A DNA stretch of 64,000 nucleotides from an uncultured Alphaproteobacteria bacterium (lineage in GTDB: Bacteria > Pseudomonadota > Alphaproteobacteria > HIMB59 > GCA-002718135): assembly GCA_902525035.1 (NCBI GenBank), contig CABZFN010000002.1, positions 162,576 to 226,575 of the forward strand. The letters run 5' to 3'. Of this stretch, positions 43,611 to 52,479 are shown piece by piece. The stretch's first letter is position 1, and each line of letters begins with the position of its first letter. The position numbers and the translations under genes are program-made. The notes below the pieces were generated by a model. The model searched no databases. It worked only from the letters and a program-made list of their open reading frames with translations, and had not been told where the DNA came from.

Positions 43611-43927
43611 ATATTGAGGTAAAGATTTCCGTCTTCTTCTGTAATATCAAATATTTTTAATGGAGTCTGTTCTAAATCAGAGATAGAGTCTCCAGATACA
43701 ATGCTAAATTTATTTCCGCATGTTGGGCATTCTAGTTCTTCACCTTCAATACTAGCTTCACTTAATAAAGTTTTTTCTGCACAAAGACAATTTCCTTCAG
43801 TTGCAAAAAAACCAGACTCAAGTCTATAAATTGCATAATTTACATCGTCGTATTCAAAATTTTCAACTGAGCCAACATCAATATCATCAACTTCACCTAT
43901 TAAAATTGGCTCTATTTCATCATTCAT
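43607..43927 (-). CDS. Rieske-like ferredoxin with four cysteines replacing the Cys2His2 set
   Basis: This 106-residue protein has the layout of a soluble Rieske ferredoxin (MocE/NirD-like): the first pair at C47-L-C49, then 17 residues, then C67-P-T-C70-G. In true Rieske proteins the second residue of each pair is histidine (CxH and CxxH). Here both are cysteine, giving a four-cysteine site. It may bind a ferredoxin-type 2Fe-2S cluster, a rubredoxin-like iron or zinc. It is acidic and lacks a signal peptide. It lies 60 bases downstream of the lldD-like gene, in the same direction. Confidence 0.75.
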   Translation of the reverse strand: MNDEIEPILIGEVDDIDVGSVENFEYDDVNYAIYRLESGFFATEGNCLCAEKTLLSEASIEGEELECPTCGNKFSIVSGDSISDLEQTPLKIFDITEEDGNLYLNI

Positions 43928-43987
43928 AAAAAAATTTTAAAATAAAATTGAATTATAATAAATATTTTTTTTAAGAAATTTGTTGAT

Positions 43988-45145
43988 TTATCTGAATTTT
44001 AGATTTTTTCTTGTGAGTTCTTTTACGTTAGAAACACCCATTAATTTCATATCTCTTTCAATTTCATTACGAAGATTAGACAAGCTTTTTTCAACACCTT
44101 TTTGACCTCCCGCTGCTAAGGCATATAGATACATTCTTCCACCAGAACAGGCTTTTGCACCAAGTGACAGTGCTTTTAAAACATGAGTACCTCTTCTGAT
44201 TCCTCCTTCACAAATTACATCTATTTTATCTCCAACAGCATCGACAATTTCAGCTAATTGATCGAACGGTGATCTTGATCCATCTAACTGTCGACCTCCA
44301 TGATTTGAGATCATTATAGCTGAAGCTCCAACATCAACTGCTTTTTTTGCATCTTCCACGGACATAACTCCTTTAATTGCAAATTGACGACCCCACTCTT
44401 TATTAATATTTTCCACATCTTTCCAACTCATGGAATTATCAAGCATTTTTGTGAAGTAATCTCCGATGGTTGTCATTACTGTTGTGCCTTCATTAATATG
44501 ATCTTTTAAATTACTTAATTCCCATTTAGGTTTTGTAAAATAATCTACTGCCCACTTTGGATGCAGCATAAAACTTAAAACACTATTAAGTTTCAGTTTC
44601 ATTGGAATAGTAAAACCAGTATACAAATCTCTTTCACGATTTCCACCTACAGCGGTATCAACTGTAACCGCCATTGCTTCAAAATTAGATTCTTTACACC
44701 TTTCTATAAGAGCTTTATTTAATCCTTTATCTTTATGAACATAAAGCTGAAACAGTTTTGGCGTTTTAACTAAATTAGATATCTCTTCTATACTCGCAGT
44801 GCCTAGTGAAGAAATTCCAAACATGGTTCCAAATTTTTCAGCAGCTTTTGCCACTCCAATCTCACCTTCATGATGAAATAATCTCTGAAGAGCAGTTGGG
44901 GCACAGTACAATGGCATGTCCAACTTCTGCCCCATCACAGTCGTTGACATATCTATTTTATCAACACCACTTAAAACATTTGGAATTAAATCACATTCTT
45001 CATAGGCATCGGTATTTCTTTTATAAGTTATTTCGTCATCAGCAGCGCCATCAATATAATGGAAGATTGGACTTGGAAGTCTTTTTTTTGCTAAATTTCT
45101 AAAGTCTTTTACATTATGACAGTTATTGATGCTTCCAAACATCAA
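43988..45145 (-). CDS. lldD: FMN-dependent L-lactate dehydrogenase / 2-hydroxyacid oxidase
   Basis: This 385-residue protein of the FMN alpha-hydroxyacid dehydrogenase family oxidises an L-2-hydroxy acid, most likely L-lactate, to the keto acid and passes electrons to the respiratory chain. The catalytic histidine is in SNHGGRQLDG (near residue 282), and the N-terminal HYIDGAADDEIT element and the QLYVHKDK segment are conserved. It overlaps the FAH-type hydrolase gene by four bases. In the non-phosphorylative L-fucose pathway the last step yields pyruvate plus L-lactate, so its position fits disposal of that lactate. Confidence 0.88.
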   Translation of the reverse strand: MMFGSINNCHNVKDFRNLAKKRLPSPIFHYIDGAADDEITYKRNTDAYEECDLIPNVLSGVDKIDMSTTVMGQKLDMPLYCAPTALQRLFHHEGEIGVAKAAEKFGTMFGISSLGTASIEEISNLVKTPKLFQLYVHKDKGLNKALIERCKESNFEAMAVTVDTAVGGNRERDLYTGFTIPMKLKLNSVLSFMLHPKWAVDYFTKPKWELSNLKDHINEGTTVMTTIGDYFTKMLDNSMSWKDVENINKEWGRQFAIKGVMSVEDAKKAVDVGASAIMISNHGGRQLDGSRSPFDQLAEIVDAVGDKIDVICEGGIRRGTHVLKALSLGAKACSGGRMYLYALAAGGQKGVEKSLSNLRNEIERDMKLMGVSNVKELTRKNLKFR

Positions 45146-45990
45146 GCTTGAATTGTTTTTTGTGTTTGTTCTCCTAAGCCTTCAATTCCCAATTTCATTA
45201 CATCACCAGCTTTTAAAAATACTTGAGGGTTCATTCCCATACCAACACCTGGAGGTGTTCCAGTAGAGATAATATCTCCAGGCTGTAATGACATAAATTG
45301 ACTTAAATAACTAATAAGAAAATTGACACCATAGACCATCGTATTAGTAGAACCGTCTTGCATTTTTTTACCATTAACTTCTAGCCACATTTTAAGATTT
45401 TGCGGATCAGGTATTTCATCTGTTGTTACTAAATAAGGCCCAATTGGTCCAAATGTATCACATGATTTACCTTTTACCCACTGACCTGAGTGTTCAATCT
45501 GAAATTCTCTCTCACTTAGATCATTAATTACACAGTATCCAGCTATGTGGGATTGTGATTTACTCTCAGTAATATACTTTGCTTCTTTTCCAATAATAAC
45601 ACCTAACTCAACTTCCCAGTCAGATTTAACTGATTTTTTTGGAATCTCCACATTATCATTTGGTCCAATCACTGAACTAGTTGCTTTTGCAAAAATAATA
45701 GGCTCAGGAGGTACCTTTTGTCCCGTTTCTTCTGCATGATCAGAATAATTAAGACCAATACAAATAATTTTACCAATACTTTCTTTAGAAACACATGGTG
45801 CTATACCGTCATGATTTTCAACAATAGGTAATGAATTAAGATCAGCTAATTTTACTTCATTTAGTTTTTCAATAGTTACATTCTTATTATCCCAATCATT
45901 TACTAGGGAAGAAGCATCACGTATATTTTTTTCAGAGTCCAAAATTCCTGGTTTAACACCTTGACCAATTCTATATCTTAAAGTTTTCAT
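45142..45990 (-). CDS. FAH-family hydrolase, probable 2,4-diketo-3-deoxy-L-fuconate hydrolase
   Basis: This fumarylacetoacetate hydrolase-family protein of 282 residues has the GLNYSDHAEE motif (79-88) and metal ligands E126, E128 (WEVELG) and D157 (INDLSERE). In L-fucose catabolism a member of this family cleaves 2,4-diketo-3-deoxy-L-fuconate to pyruvate and L-lactate. The assignment rests on tight coupling to the SDR and the L-fuconate dehydratase upstream and to lldD downstream, all overlapping by 1-4 bases. A different 2-keto-3-deoxy acid is possible. Confidence 0.85.
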   Translation of the reverse strand: MKTLRYRIGQGVKPGILDSEKNIRDASSLVNDWDNKNVTIEKLNEVKLADLNSLPIVENHDGIAPCVSKESIGKIICIGLNYSDHAEETGQKVPPEPIIFAKATSSVIGPNDNVEIPKKSVKSDWEVELGVIIGKEAKYITESKSQSHIAGYCVINDLSEREFQIEHSGQWVKGKSCDTFGPIGPYLVTTDEIPDPQNLKMWLEVNGKKMQDGSTNTMVYGVNFLISYLSQFMSLQPGDIISTGTPPGVGMGMNPQVFLKAGDVMKLGIEGLGEQTQKTIQA

Positions 45991-46727
45991 TATAAGGTCC
46001 AGCCTCCATCAATTAAATTTAATGTTCCAGTTACAAAATCTGATTCATCACTTGCTAAATAAGTTGCAAGTGAAGCAATTTCTTTTGGTTGAGCTAATCT
46101 TCCCATAGCTTGTCTAGCAATAAAATCCTTTCGAGCTTGTTTTGGATCATCAGCCATATTAACCCGACCTTCCCAAGATGGCGTTTCTACTGTTCCAGGA
46201 AGTATTGCATTACATCGAATTCCATTTCTTACATAATCTGCTGCAAGAGCTTTAACAAAACCATTTAGTGCTGCTTTTGTTGTACTATAAATAAATCTAT
46301 TAGGAGCTCCTTTTACGTTTGAAGCTGCAGAAGATACAATAATTATATTTCCTTTTCCTTTATCTAACATTTTAGGTAATAGATTATAACTCATTAGATA
46401 GGCTGAATATACATTTACATTAACAGATCGTTGAAACTCTGTATCATCACATTCCAGTAATGTTCCATGATGAACAAAACCAACAGCATGAAAGAGAACA
46501 TCAACAGTTTCAATACTAGCACAAAAATCTTCAACTGCATTTTTATTTGTAGCATCTAATTTTTGAGTTTTGATAGAATTATTTTCTTTATTTAATTCAG
46601 TCAGTTTTTCTTCATTAATATCAGTTGCAATGACAGAAGCCCCTTCTTTTGAAAACATCATTGCAGTTGCTCTACCAATGCCTTGTGCTGCAGCAGTTAC
46701 AATTATTTTTTTATCTTTTAATCTCAT
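45990..46727 (-). CDS. SDR oxidoreductase, probable 2-keto-3-deoxy-L-fuconate dehydrogenase
   Basis: This classical short-chain dehydrogenase of 245 residues has the cofactor motif TAAAQGIG (11-18) and the catalytic Y147-x3-K151. Sequence and length resemble the 2-keto-3-deoxy-L-fuconate 4-dehydrogenases and mammalian BDH2-like SDRs. It would oxidise the product of the dehydratase encoded immediately upstream (four-base overlap) and hand it to the FAH hydrolase encoded immediately downstream (one-base overlap). The start is ATG at 46727. Confidence 0.87.
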   Translation of the reverse strand: MRLKDKKIIVTAAAQGIGRATAMMFSKEGASVIATDINEEKLTELNKENNSIKTQKLDATNKNAVEDFCASIETVDVLFHAVGFVHHGTLLECDDTEFQRSVNVNVYSAYLMSYNLLPKMLDKGKGNIIIVSSAASNVKGAPNRFIYSTTKAALNGFVKALAADYVRNGIRCNAILPGTVETPSWEGRVNMADDPKQARKDFIARQAMGRLAQPKEIASLATYLASDESDFVTGTLNLIDGGWTL

Positions 46728-48025
46728 ATATTATTCTTCCAATACTCACCGTTAGGAAAAGAGAACTCATTAACAGACTTTTCTTTCATTTCAATAGAAT
46801 ATCCATGGTCAAGTGGGGGCATGTAATTTCCATTTTCAATATTACATGGATATACAAAGTGTTCATGTAAGCTGTCTTGATATTCTACAACCTTGTCATT
46901 TTTAGAACCATTGATTAAAACATAGTCGATCATGCATAGGTGTTGAACATATTCACATAAACCAACACCACCAGCATGTGGAAAGACTGGAACATTAAAT
47001 TTATGTGCCATTAACAATACTGTAATTATTTCGTTAATACTTCCCAATCTGCAGCTATCAATTTGACAAATGTTCATTGCACCAGATTCAAGAAATTGCT
47101 TAAACATTATGCGGCCACCACATGCTTCTCCGGTAGCAAGTCTTACATCTCCTATTTCTTTTTTAATTTTGGCAAAACCCATTACATCATCTGGACTTGT
47201 AGGTTCTTCTACAAAAAATAAATTAAATTTTTTGTATGCATTAATATGTTTAATCGATTGTTCTACGTTCCATTGTTGGTTTGCATCAACCATAATAAAG
47301 CAATCATCACCAATTGTTTTTCTAATTAACTCAAGTCTTTTTAAATCTGCATCTAGATCTAAACCAACCTTGATTTTGAAATGCTTCCAACCTTTCACCA
47401 TATATTCTCTGCATAATTGAATTGTTTTTTCATCTGAATAGCCAAGCCATCCAGCAGCAGTTGTGTAAGATGGATATCCTTCTTGCAATACTTTATCGAT
47501 ACGTTTTTGTTTATTATTTTGATTGTTTGACAAAATCGCTAACGCTTCCTCTGGAGTTAAAACATCTTCAATATATTTAAATGTTAACCAACTAACTATT
47601 TTTTCAGGCTCACTTTCTACAACGAACTGCCACAAAGGTTTTTTGTGTTTCTTAGCAATTAAATCCCATAAACAATTAAAGATTGCTGATACAGCCATAT
47701 GAACAACTCCTTTTTCAGGACCTAACCATCTTAACTGACTATGATCAACACACTTAAACCAGAGCTTACCAATGTTATTTTCTAAATCATTTAAGTCCAT
47801 ATTTTCAAAAATTGGAAAAAAATGTTTTATACATTCAGCAACAATGTCATTTCCTTTACCAATCGTGAAAGCAATACCATATCCTTTTAACTCTGATTGA
47901 TCAGTAAAAGCCGTCACATAAGTTGCTGAATAATCAGGATCTGTATGAATGGCATCAGATCCAGTTAAATCTTTTGAAGTAGGAAATCTTACATCTTGAA
48001 CACTAAATTTAGTAATCTTTGTCAT
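46724..48025 (-). CDS. L-fuconate dehydratase (enolase superfamily)
   Basis: This enzyme dehydrates L-fuconate to 2-keto-3-deoxy-L-fuconate. The 433-residue sequence matches the ENOSF1/bacterial L-fuconate dehydratase family from end to end, beginning with DVRFPTS and AIHTDPDYSA. Catalytic residues known from the Xanthomonas enzyme are present one position earlier: K219 (KIK), metal ligands D247, E273 and E300, and the D323/H350 dyad (FPHAGGVG). It is the strongest substrate-specific call in the cluster and anchors the L-fucose pathway. It is coupled to the SDR by a four-base overlap. Confidence 0.93.
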   Translation of the reverse strand: MTKITKFSVQDVRFPTSKDLTGSDAIHTDPDYSATYVTAFTDQSELKGYGIAFTIGKGNDIVAECIKHFFPIFENMDLNDLENNIGKLWFKCVDHSQLRWLGPEKGVVHMAVSAIFNCLWDLIAKKHKKPLWQFVVESEPEKIVSWLTFKYIEDVLTPEEALAILSNNQNNKQKRIDKVLQEGYPSYTTAAGWLGYSDEKTIQLCREYMVKGWKHFKIKVGLDLDADLKRLELIRKTIGDDCFIMVDANQQWNVEQSIKHINAYKKFNLFFVEEPTSPDDVMGFAKIKKEIGDVRLATGEACGGRIMFKQFLESGAMNICQIDSCRLGSINEIITVLLMAHKFNVPVFPHAGGVGLCEYVQHLCMIDYVLINGSKNDKVVEYQDSLHEHFVYPCNIENGNYMPPLDHGYSIEMKEKSVNEFSFPNGEYWKNNI

Positions 48026-48027
48026 GT

Positions 48028-49134
48028 TTAAATTTTTTTGAAAGTTGTATTATCTATAAAATCCCAATCTAAATCAATGCCAAGACCAGGCTTAGAAGGT
48101 AAATGGGCATAACCGTTTTCGATTTTGATAGAATCTTTTAGACCAAAATTAAAATATTCATAAGGCACAAGTACTTCAAAAAATTCAGAATTTTTTATAG
48201 CTGCACAACAATGTAAGTTAACAAGTTCTAAAGGATGATAAATAGCTGTATGAATTTCACACTGAACACCAAAACTTTCCGCTAAGTGTGCTGTTTTCAT
48301 TGTAGCCGTAATGCCTCCACTCCATGAAACATCAGCTCTTACCATATCAACAACCCTTGTAGAGATACATTCAGCAACACTGTAAGGATGTTTTGCTATA
48401 ACCTCTGTTCCAATAATAGGAATATCTAAAATTCTAGTTAATTCCCTTAGATTATGAAAATTTTCATCAAACAAAGGTTCTTCATACCAATAATAATTTA
48501 ATTTTTCTAACTCTCTTCCAAAACGTAGAGCTTGTTCAAAAGTATAAGGGGCAACAGGATCACTCATAAGCTTAAATTCATCACCAACTGCTTCACGTGT
48601 TTTTTTATGAGCTTCCAAATCAAAATCATATTTTCCAGGAGGATGAAGTTTATAAGCATTGAAACCTCTCTTTTTATATTCCAAGGCTTCTTTTGCGTAA
48701 GCATCAGGTGAATCTAAAACTAGAGAACTTCCATAAATTGGAACCTTGTCTCTATAAGCACCTAAATACTTATAAAGAGGTTGGCCTGCTTGCATAGATG
48801 AGAGAAGCCAACAATTAATGTCAAATGGTCCATAACTATATATAGGTGCGTGGTTCCACCATCTGTCTGCGGTTCTGTATTCATGCCAATGTTGCTCACG
48901 ATAAAGTGGGTCTCTGCCAATAAAAAAAGGTTTAAAAATTGAATTTGCGATTTCACCAGCCATTTCTGCACCCCTCCCTGCAAACCCAAAAGTAGAGCTA
49001 GATAGACCTTCATCAGTGTGAAATGTAATAACTAAGAATTCTAAATCTGATTTTTTCCCATCTCTCATTTCTGAATCTTTCATGACAGGCTCTTTGTGTC
49101 GACACATACGAATTTCTATATCTTTAATTTTCAT
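48028..49134 (-). CDS. Mandelate racemase/enolase-superfamily sugar acid dehydratase (substrate unknown)
   Basis: This is a second enolase-superfamily protein of 368 residues, different from the L-fuconate dehydratase. It has K162-L-H164 (KxH variant), metal ligands D192 (SDP), E218 (EEP) and E244 (GTE), and H295 in EIHTAIY. The set is consistent with an acid-sugar dehydratase. It lies two bases upstream of the fuconate dehydratase gene and overlaps the CoA-transferase gene by four bases. It may feed another sugar acid, for example a C5 or C6 aldonate, into the same downstream enzymes. Confidence 0.83.
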   Translation of the reverse strand: MKIKDIEIRMCRHKEPVMKDSEMRDGKKSDLEFLVITFHTDEGLSSSTFGFAGRGAEMAGEIANSIFKPFFIGRDPLYREQHWHEYRTADRWWNHAPIYSYGPFDINCWLLSSMQAGQPLYKYLGAYRDKVPIYGSSLVLDSPDAYAKEALEYKKRGFNAYKLHPPGKYDFDLEAHKKTREAVGDEFKLMSDPVAPYTFEQALRFGRELEKLNYYWYEEPLFDENFHNLRELTRILDIPIIGTEVIAKHPYSVAECISTRVVDMVRADVSWSGGITATMKTAHLAESFGVQCEIHTAIYHPLELVNLHCCAAIKNSEFFEVLVPYEYFNFGLKDSIKIENGYAHLPSKPGLGIDLDWDFIDNTTFKKI

Positions 49135-50279
49135 GAGATACCAAATTCTTTCATAATATTATTATTGTCATTCCCAATTTTTGGAGCTGCCTTACTTGAT
49201 TTAAAAATCTCTCCATCAATTTTTATTGGGCAACGAAGAGTTTCAATATCAAGTCCATCATTTCTTTTAATTCTCTGAACCATATCGAGGATCTTGAATC
49301 CTTCATGTTTAACCATTGTTTCCCAATCGAGTACTTTAGCACACCATATATCTGCTGGCTCAAGAATACTCAGCCAGTGTTCTGTTGTTTGTTTTTCAAT
49401 CCAGTCGCCAATATTTTTTTTAATTTCATCTCTTTTTGTGAACCATTCTTTTTGATCATGCAAATCTTTAATTGAATTTAAATCAAGTAATTCACCAAGT
49501 TGAGGTAGTGGTGTCATTGCAATTGCTATATATCCATTATATGTTTTATAAATTCCATACGGAGCTGACAAATATGCGTGGGCATTATTATACGAACTTC
49601 TTTGCGGCTTTCTTTTTCCATCGTTAAAATATGTCGTAAGAACTTCAAATTGAAAATCTAATAAGGCCTCAACTAAACTTGTTTCTACATGAGATCCATT
49701 ATTCGTTCGAAATCTTTTTATAACCGCTGCTAGTATACCTTCAACAAGTGTGTGTCCTGCCAACATGTCAGCAACTGCCAAACCCATTGGGGTTGGTGCT
49801 TCACCTCCATTACCATTTAACCAAACTAAACCTGTTCTAGATTGCGCTAATAAATCTTGTCCAGGTAATGAACTCCAAGGTCCATCAGATCCGTAACCAG
49901 AAATAGTTCCATAAACTATTTTTGGATTTATTTTTTTTACATTTTTATAATCTAAACCAATACGTTCTATTACCCCTGGTCTAAAATTTTGTGTGATTAT
50001 ATCTGCCTTCTCAATTAATTTTTTTACTAACTCTATGTCTTTGGGGTCTTTTAAATTTGCAGCAAAACTCTCCTTATTTCTATTAATTGCATGAAATAAA
50101 GTGCTATCACCTTCGAGATCTGTATCGCTGATATATAAGTTTCTACAAAGATCCCCAACTTCTGGTCTTTCAATTTTAATTACTCTTGCTCCTAAATCAG
50201 CAAGTCTTAAGCCTGCATATGGCCCTGATAAAAACTGGCTAAATTCTAATACAGTTAATCCTTCTAAGGGTTTAGTCAT
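49131..50279 (-). CDS. Family III CoA-transferase (CaiB/BaiF)
   Basis: This 382-residue enzyme moves CoA between organic acids. The catalytic aspartate is D171 in LAVADMLAG, and the N-terminal VLEFSQFLSGPYAG and RNKES(F) segments are characteristic. The acid substrate cannot be read from the sequence. Neighbouring MaoC-type hydratases suggest that it activates an acid whose CoA ester is then hydrated or dehydrated. It overlaps the dehydratase gene downstream and is eight bases from the signal-less binding-protein gene. Confidence 0.88.
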   Translation of the reverse strand: MTKPLEGLTVLEFSQFLSGPYAGLRLADLGARVIKIERPEVGDLCRNLYISDTDLEGDSTLFHAINRNKESFAANLKDPKDIELVKKLIEKADIITQNFRPGVIERIGLDYKNVKKINPKIVYGTISGYGSDGPWSSLPGQDLLAQSRTGLVWLNGNGGEAPTPMGLAVADMLAGHTLVEGILAAVIKRFRTNNGSHVETSLVEALLDFQFEVLTTYFNDGKRKPQRSSYNNAHAYLSAPYGIYKTYNGYIAIAMTPLPQLGELLDLNSIKDLHDQKEWFTKRDEIKKNIGDWIEKQTTEHWLSILEPADIWCAKVLDWETMVKHEGFKILDMVQRIKRNDGLDIETLRCPIKIDGEIFKSSKAAPKIGNDNNNIMKEFGIS

Positions 50280-50287
50280 ACAATAAT

Positions 50288-51421
50288 TTATTCTTTGAAA
50301 CTCTTATTGTACATATCAGATAATTTTTCACAAATACTTTCAGCTGAAATTTCTGTTTGTAGATATTCATTAATGAGACCGCCACTTTTGTCTTGAAATT
50401 CCATATAACCATTATGCCTTGGTCTTACCCATGCCAAATCAAGAGTTTTACGAGTTGCTTTAAAAAAATCATTTGTTTCTTGATTTATCTTTTCATCCTC
50501 CCAAGCTTCAGAATTTCCTGGCTGTCCTCCACTTTGATAAAAAAGTGACTTTTGACATTCAGCCCCTGCTATCCAAAATGCATATTCAATTGCTAGATCT
50601 TTATTCTTACTAACATTTGATACTGCTATGCCAGTACCACCTAAATGTGTTCCTGATGGACCTTTACCTGACAAATCTAAAACATCTATATATTTCAAAA
50701 TATTTTTTCTATAATTATTTCTCGAGTAATTTGAAAATCCATAAATGTATGGACAATAATAAAAATCATTAGTCTCTGTCATGAGTTCAGCAGTTTGAAT
50801 AGGATCCATACTTAAACAATCATTGATTATTTCTTTAGATACAACTTTCATCATTGTAAGGGTTTGAACGCCAGCTTCTTTATTAATATAATTTTTTTCT
50901 TCTGGGATTAATTCTTCAGTAATGTTGTTATAAATACTATAAAAACTACTTATTGCATGAACTGGTTTTAAAGGCCAAAGAACTTTTCTCTCTTTTGCTA
51001 ATGAAAGAAGATCATCCCATTTGGATGGAAGTGCTCTAACTAAATCTTCTCTGTAACAGGCGGTTTGTGAGGCAGCATCTATGGCAAGAGCCCATTGTTT
51101 ATTATCTATAAAATAACTCTCATGCGATTTTCCAACTGATTGCTTTTTTAAATCATTTAATTGAGATTGATATTGATTAAGATTTAAGTTTTGTAAAAGT
51201 CCTTTGTTAGCTACTTCACCAACATGAGGATAATCTATTACTATTAAATCATAATCATCAGTCATGTCTTCTATAGGTCTATCTGCAAATGCTTGTAACG
51301 GTCTTTTATCCCATTCAATTGAAACTTTATTATTATGAAATTCCTGAAATTTTTTAGATGTAGCAACCATTGGGTCAAAACCTCTAGAATGATCCCAGGT
51401 CATCCCCTTTAAGTTAATCAT
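50288..51421 (-). CDS. Solute-binding-protein homologue without signal peptide
   Basis: This 377-residue protein resembles family 1 (CUT1-type) solute-binding proteins: [20 protein letters not shown], a tryptophan-rich [14 protein letters not shown] segment and a C-terminal [10 protein letters not shown] stretch. It starts [14 protein letters not shown] with no hydrophobic leader, and the upstream gene overlaps the ATG by four bases, leaving no room for a longer start. It should therefore remain in the cytoplasm. It could be a ligand sensor or scaffold for the CoA-transferase/MaoC enzymes around it, or a degenerate transport protein. The function is unknown. Confidence 0.78.
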   Translation of the reverse strand: MINLKGMTWDHSRGFDPMVATSKKFQEFHNNKVSIEWDKRPLQAFADRPIEDMTDDYDLIVIDYPHVGEVANKGLLQNLNLNQYQSQLNDLKKQSVGKSHESYFIDNKQWALAIDAASQTACYREDLVRALPSKWDDLLSLAKERKVLWPLKPVHAISSFYSIYNNITEELIPEEKNYINKEAGVQTLTMMKVVSKEIINDCLSMDPIQTAELMTETNDFYYCPYIYGFSNYSRNNYRKNILKYIDVLDLSGKGPSGTHLGGTGIAVSNVSKNKDLAIEYAFWIAGAECQKSLFYQSGGQPGNSEAWEDEKINQETNDFFKATRKTLDLAWVRPRHNGYMEFQDKSGGLINEYLQTEISAESICEKLSDMYNKSFKE

Positions 51422-51981
51422 TTTTTTTCGTATTTATCTTTAAAGTCTTCTGGTTTTTTATATAAAACTGAATGTAGGTGCTCACAATATAGAACGATTT
51501 CGCCTTCACCTTTAAAAACTTCGTAACTGGTTCTAACTAAACCCATTTTTTCATATTTTGGTTTTTTTTCCATATTAGTTCTGATTGTATAAATTGTATC
51601 TCCAATAAAAACAGGTTTGATGAATCTTAAACGGTCATATCCATAACTAAAAGAGTTTACACAGTTAGTTGCAACTAAACCTAACCCATAAGAAAAAACC
51701 ATTGCTCCTGCTACTAATCTTTTTTGGAACATTCCTTCATTTTTGGCAAAATGTTCGTCGCCTACATATGGATGCATATCTAAAACCATACAATTAAATT
51801 GCATGGCCTCTCCTTCAGATATTGTTCGGCGAAGAGATCTAATTTTATGACCAACAATTACATCTTCATAAAACCAATTTTCAGAATTCCATACTGGAAT
51901 TTCACCATGTTCATTGGGCATATCTTTTGGAAAGGTTGACTCATTTCCAACAGTATTTTCAAATTTATTACCTTTATTCAT
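51418..51981 (-). CDS. MaoC-like hot-dog dehydratase/hydratase 1
   Basis: This 187-residue single hot-dog protein of the MaoC family is expected to hydrate an enoyl-CoA or dehydrate a 3-hydroxyacyl-CoA. It has the [20 protein letters not shown] segment (about 39-58), the [19 protein letters not shown] active-site region (about 63-81) and [13 protein letters not shown] (about 138-150). It heads the minus-strand operon ending near 43607 and is divergent from the second MaoC gene. Members in CoA-transferase clusters often act on short branched diacid CoA esters. Confidence 0.86.
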   Translation of the reverse strand: MNKGNKFENTVGNESTFPKDMPNEHGEIPVWNSENWFYEDVIVGHKIRSLRRTISEGEAMQFNCMVLDMHPYVGDEHFAKNEGMFQKRLVAGAMVFSYGLGLVATNCVNSFSYGYDRLRFIKPVFIGDTIYTIRTNMEKKPKYEKMGLVRTSYEVFKGEGEIVLYCEHLHSVLYKKPEDFKDKYEKK

Positions 51982-52029
51982 TTTTACAATTATGCTACCT
52001 TATTACAGAGAAAAATTTATTCAATATAA

Positions 52030-52479
52030 ATGGTAGAAATAGAACAATTCTTCGAAGACTATGAACTCGGTGCGGAAAGAGTCACTGTTGGTAGAACAAT
52101 AACTGAAACTGATATTGTAATGCACGCAATGCATTCAGGAGACTTTTACCCTCATCATACTGATGCAGAGTTTGCTAAAAAGGGTCCATTTGGTCAACGA
52201 ATAGCACAATTTAGTTGTACTTTTTCGATAGGTATCGCACTAACAGCTTCAATAGTTAATAAGCGAGCTTTCACTTATGGGTTTGAAAGATTACGTTTTC
52301 CTAACCCTGTTTTTATAGGTGACACGATTCACACTAAGGTTACTATAAAAGAAAAAAAAGATGATCCAAAAAGACCACAATATGGTCAGGTTAATGAGGC
52401 GTGTGAAATTCTAAATCAAAATGACAAATGTGTTTGTTATTCTGAACATATACTTTTAGTTGAAAGAAAAAATACTTAA
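52030..52479 (+). CDS. MaoC-like hot-dog dehydratase/hydratase 2
   Basis: This 149-residue MaoC-family protein has an EDYELGAERVTVGRTITETD N-terminus, the conserved D-x-H-like region GDFYPHHTDAEFAK (about 37-50) and [13 protein letters not shown]. It is divergent from MaoC 1 across a 48-base gap and similar to it in layout, so the two may form a heteromeric hydratase or act on successive intermediates. Its stop overlaps by four bases the stop of the RraA-like gene on the minus strand. Confidence 0.86.
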   Translation: MVEIEQFFEDYELGAERVTVGRTITETDIVMHAMHSGDFYPHHTDAEFAKKGPFGQRIAQFSCTFSIGIALTASIVNKRAFTYGFERLRFPNPVFIGDTIHTKVTIKEKKDDPKRPQYGQVNEACEILNQNDKCVCYSEHILLVERKNT

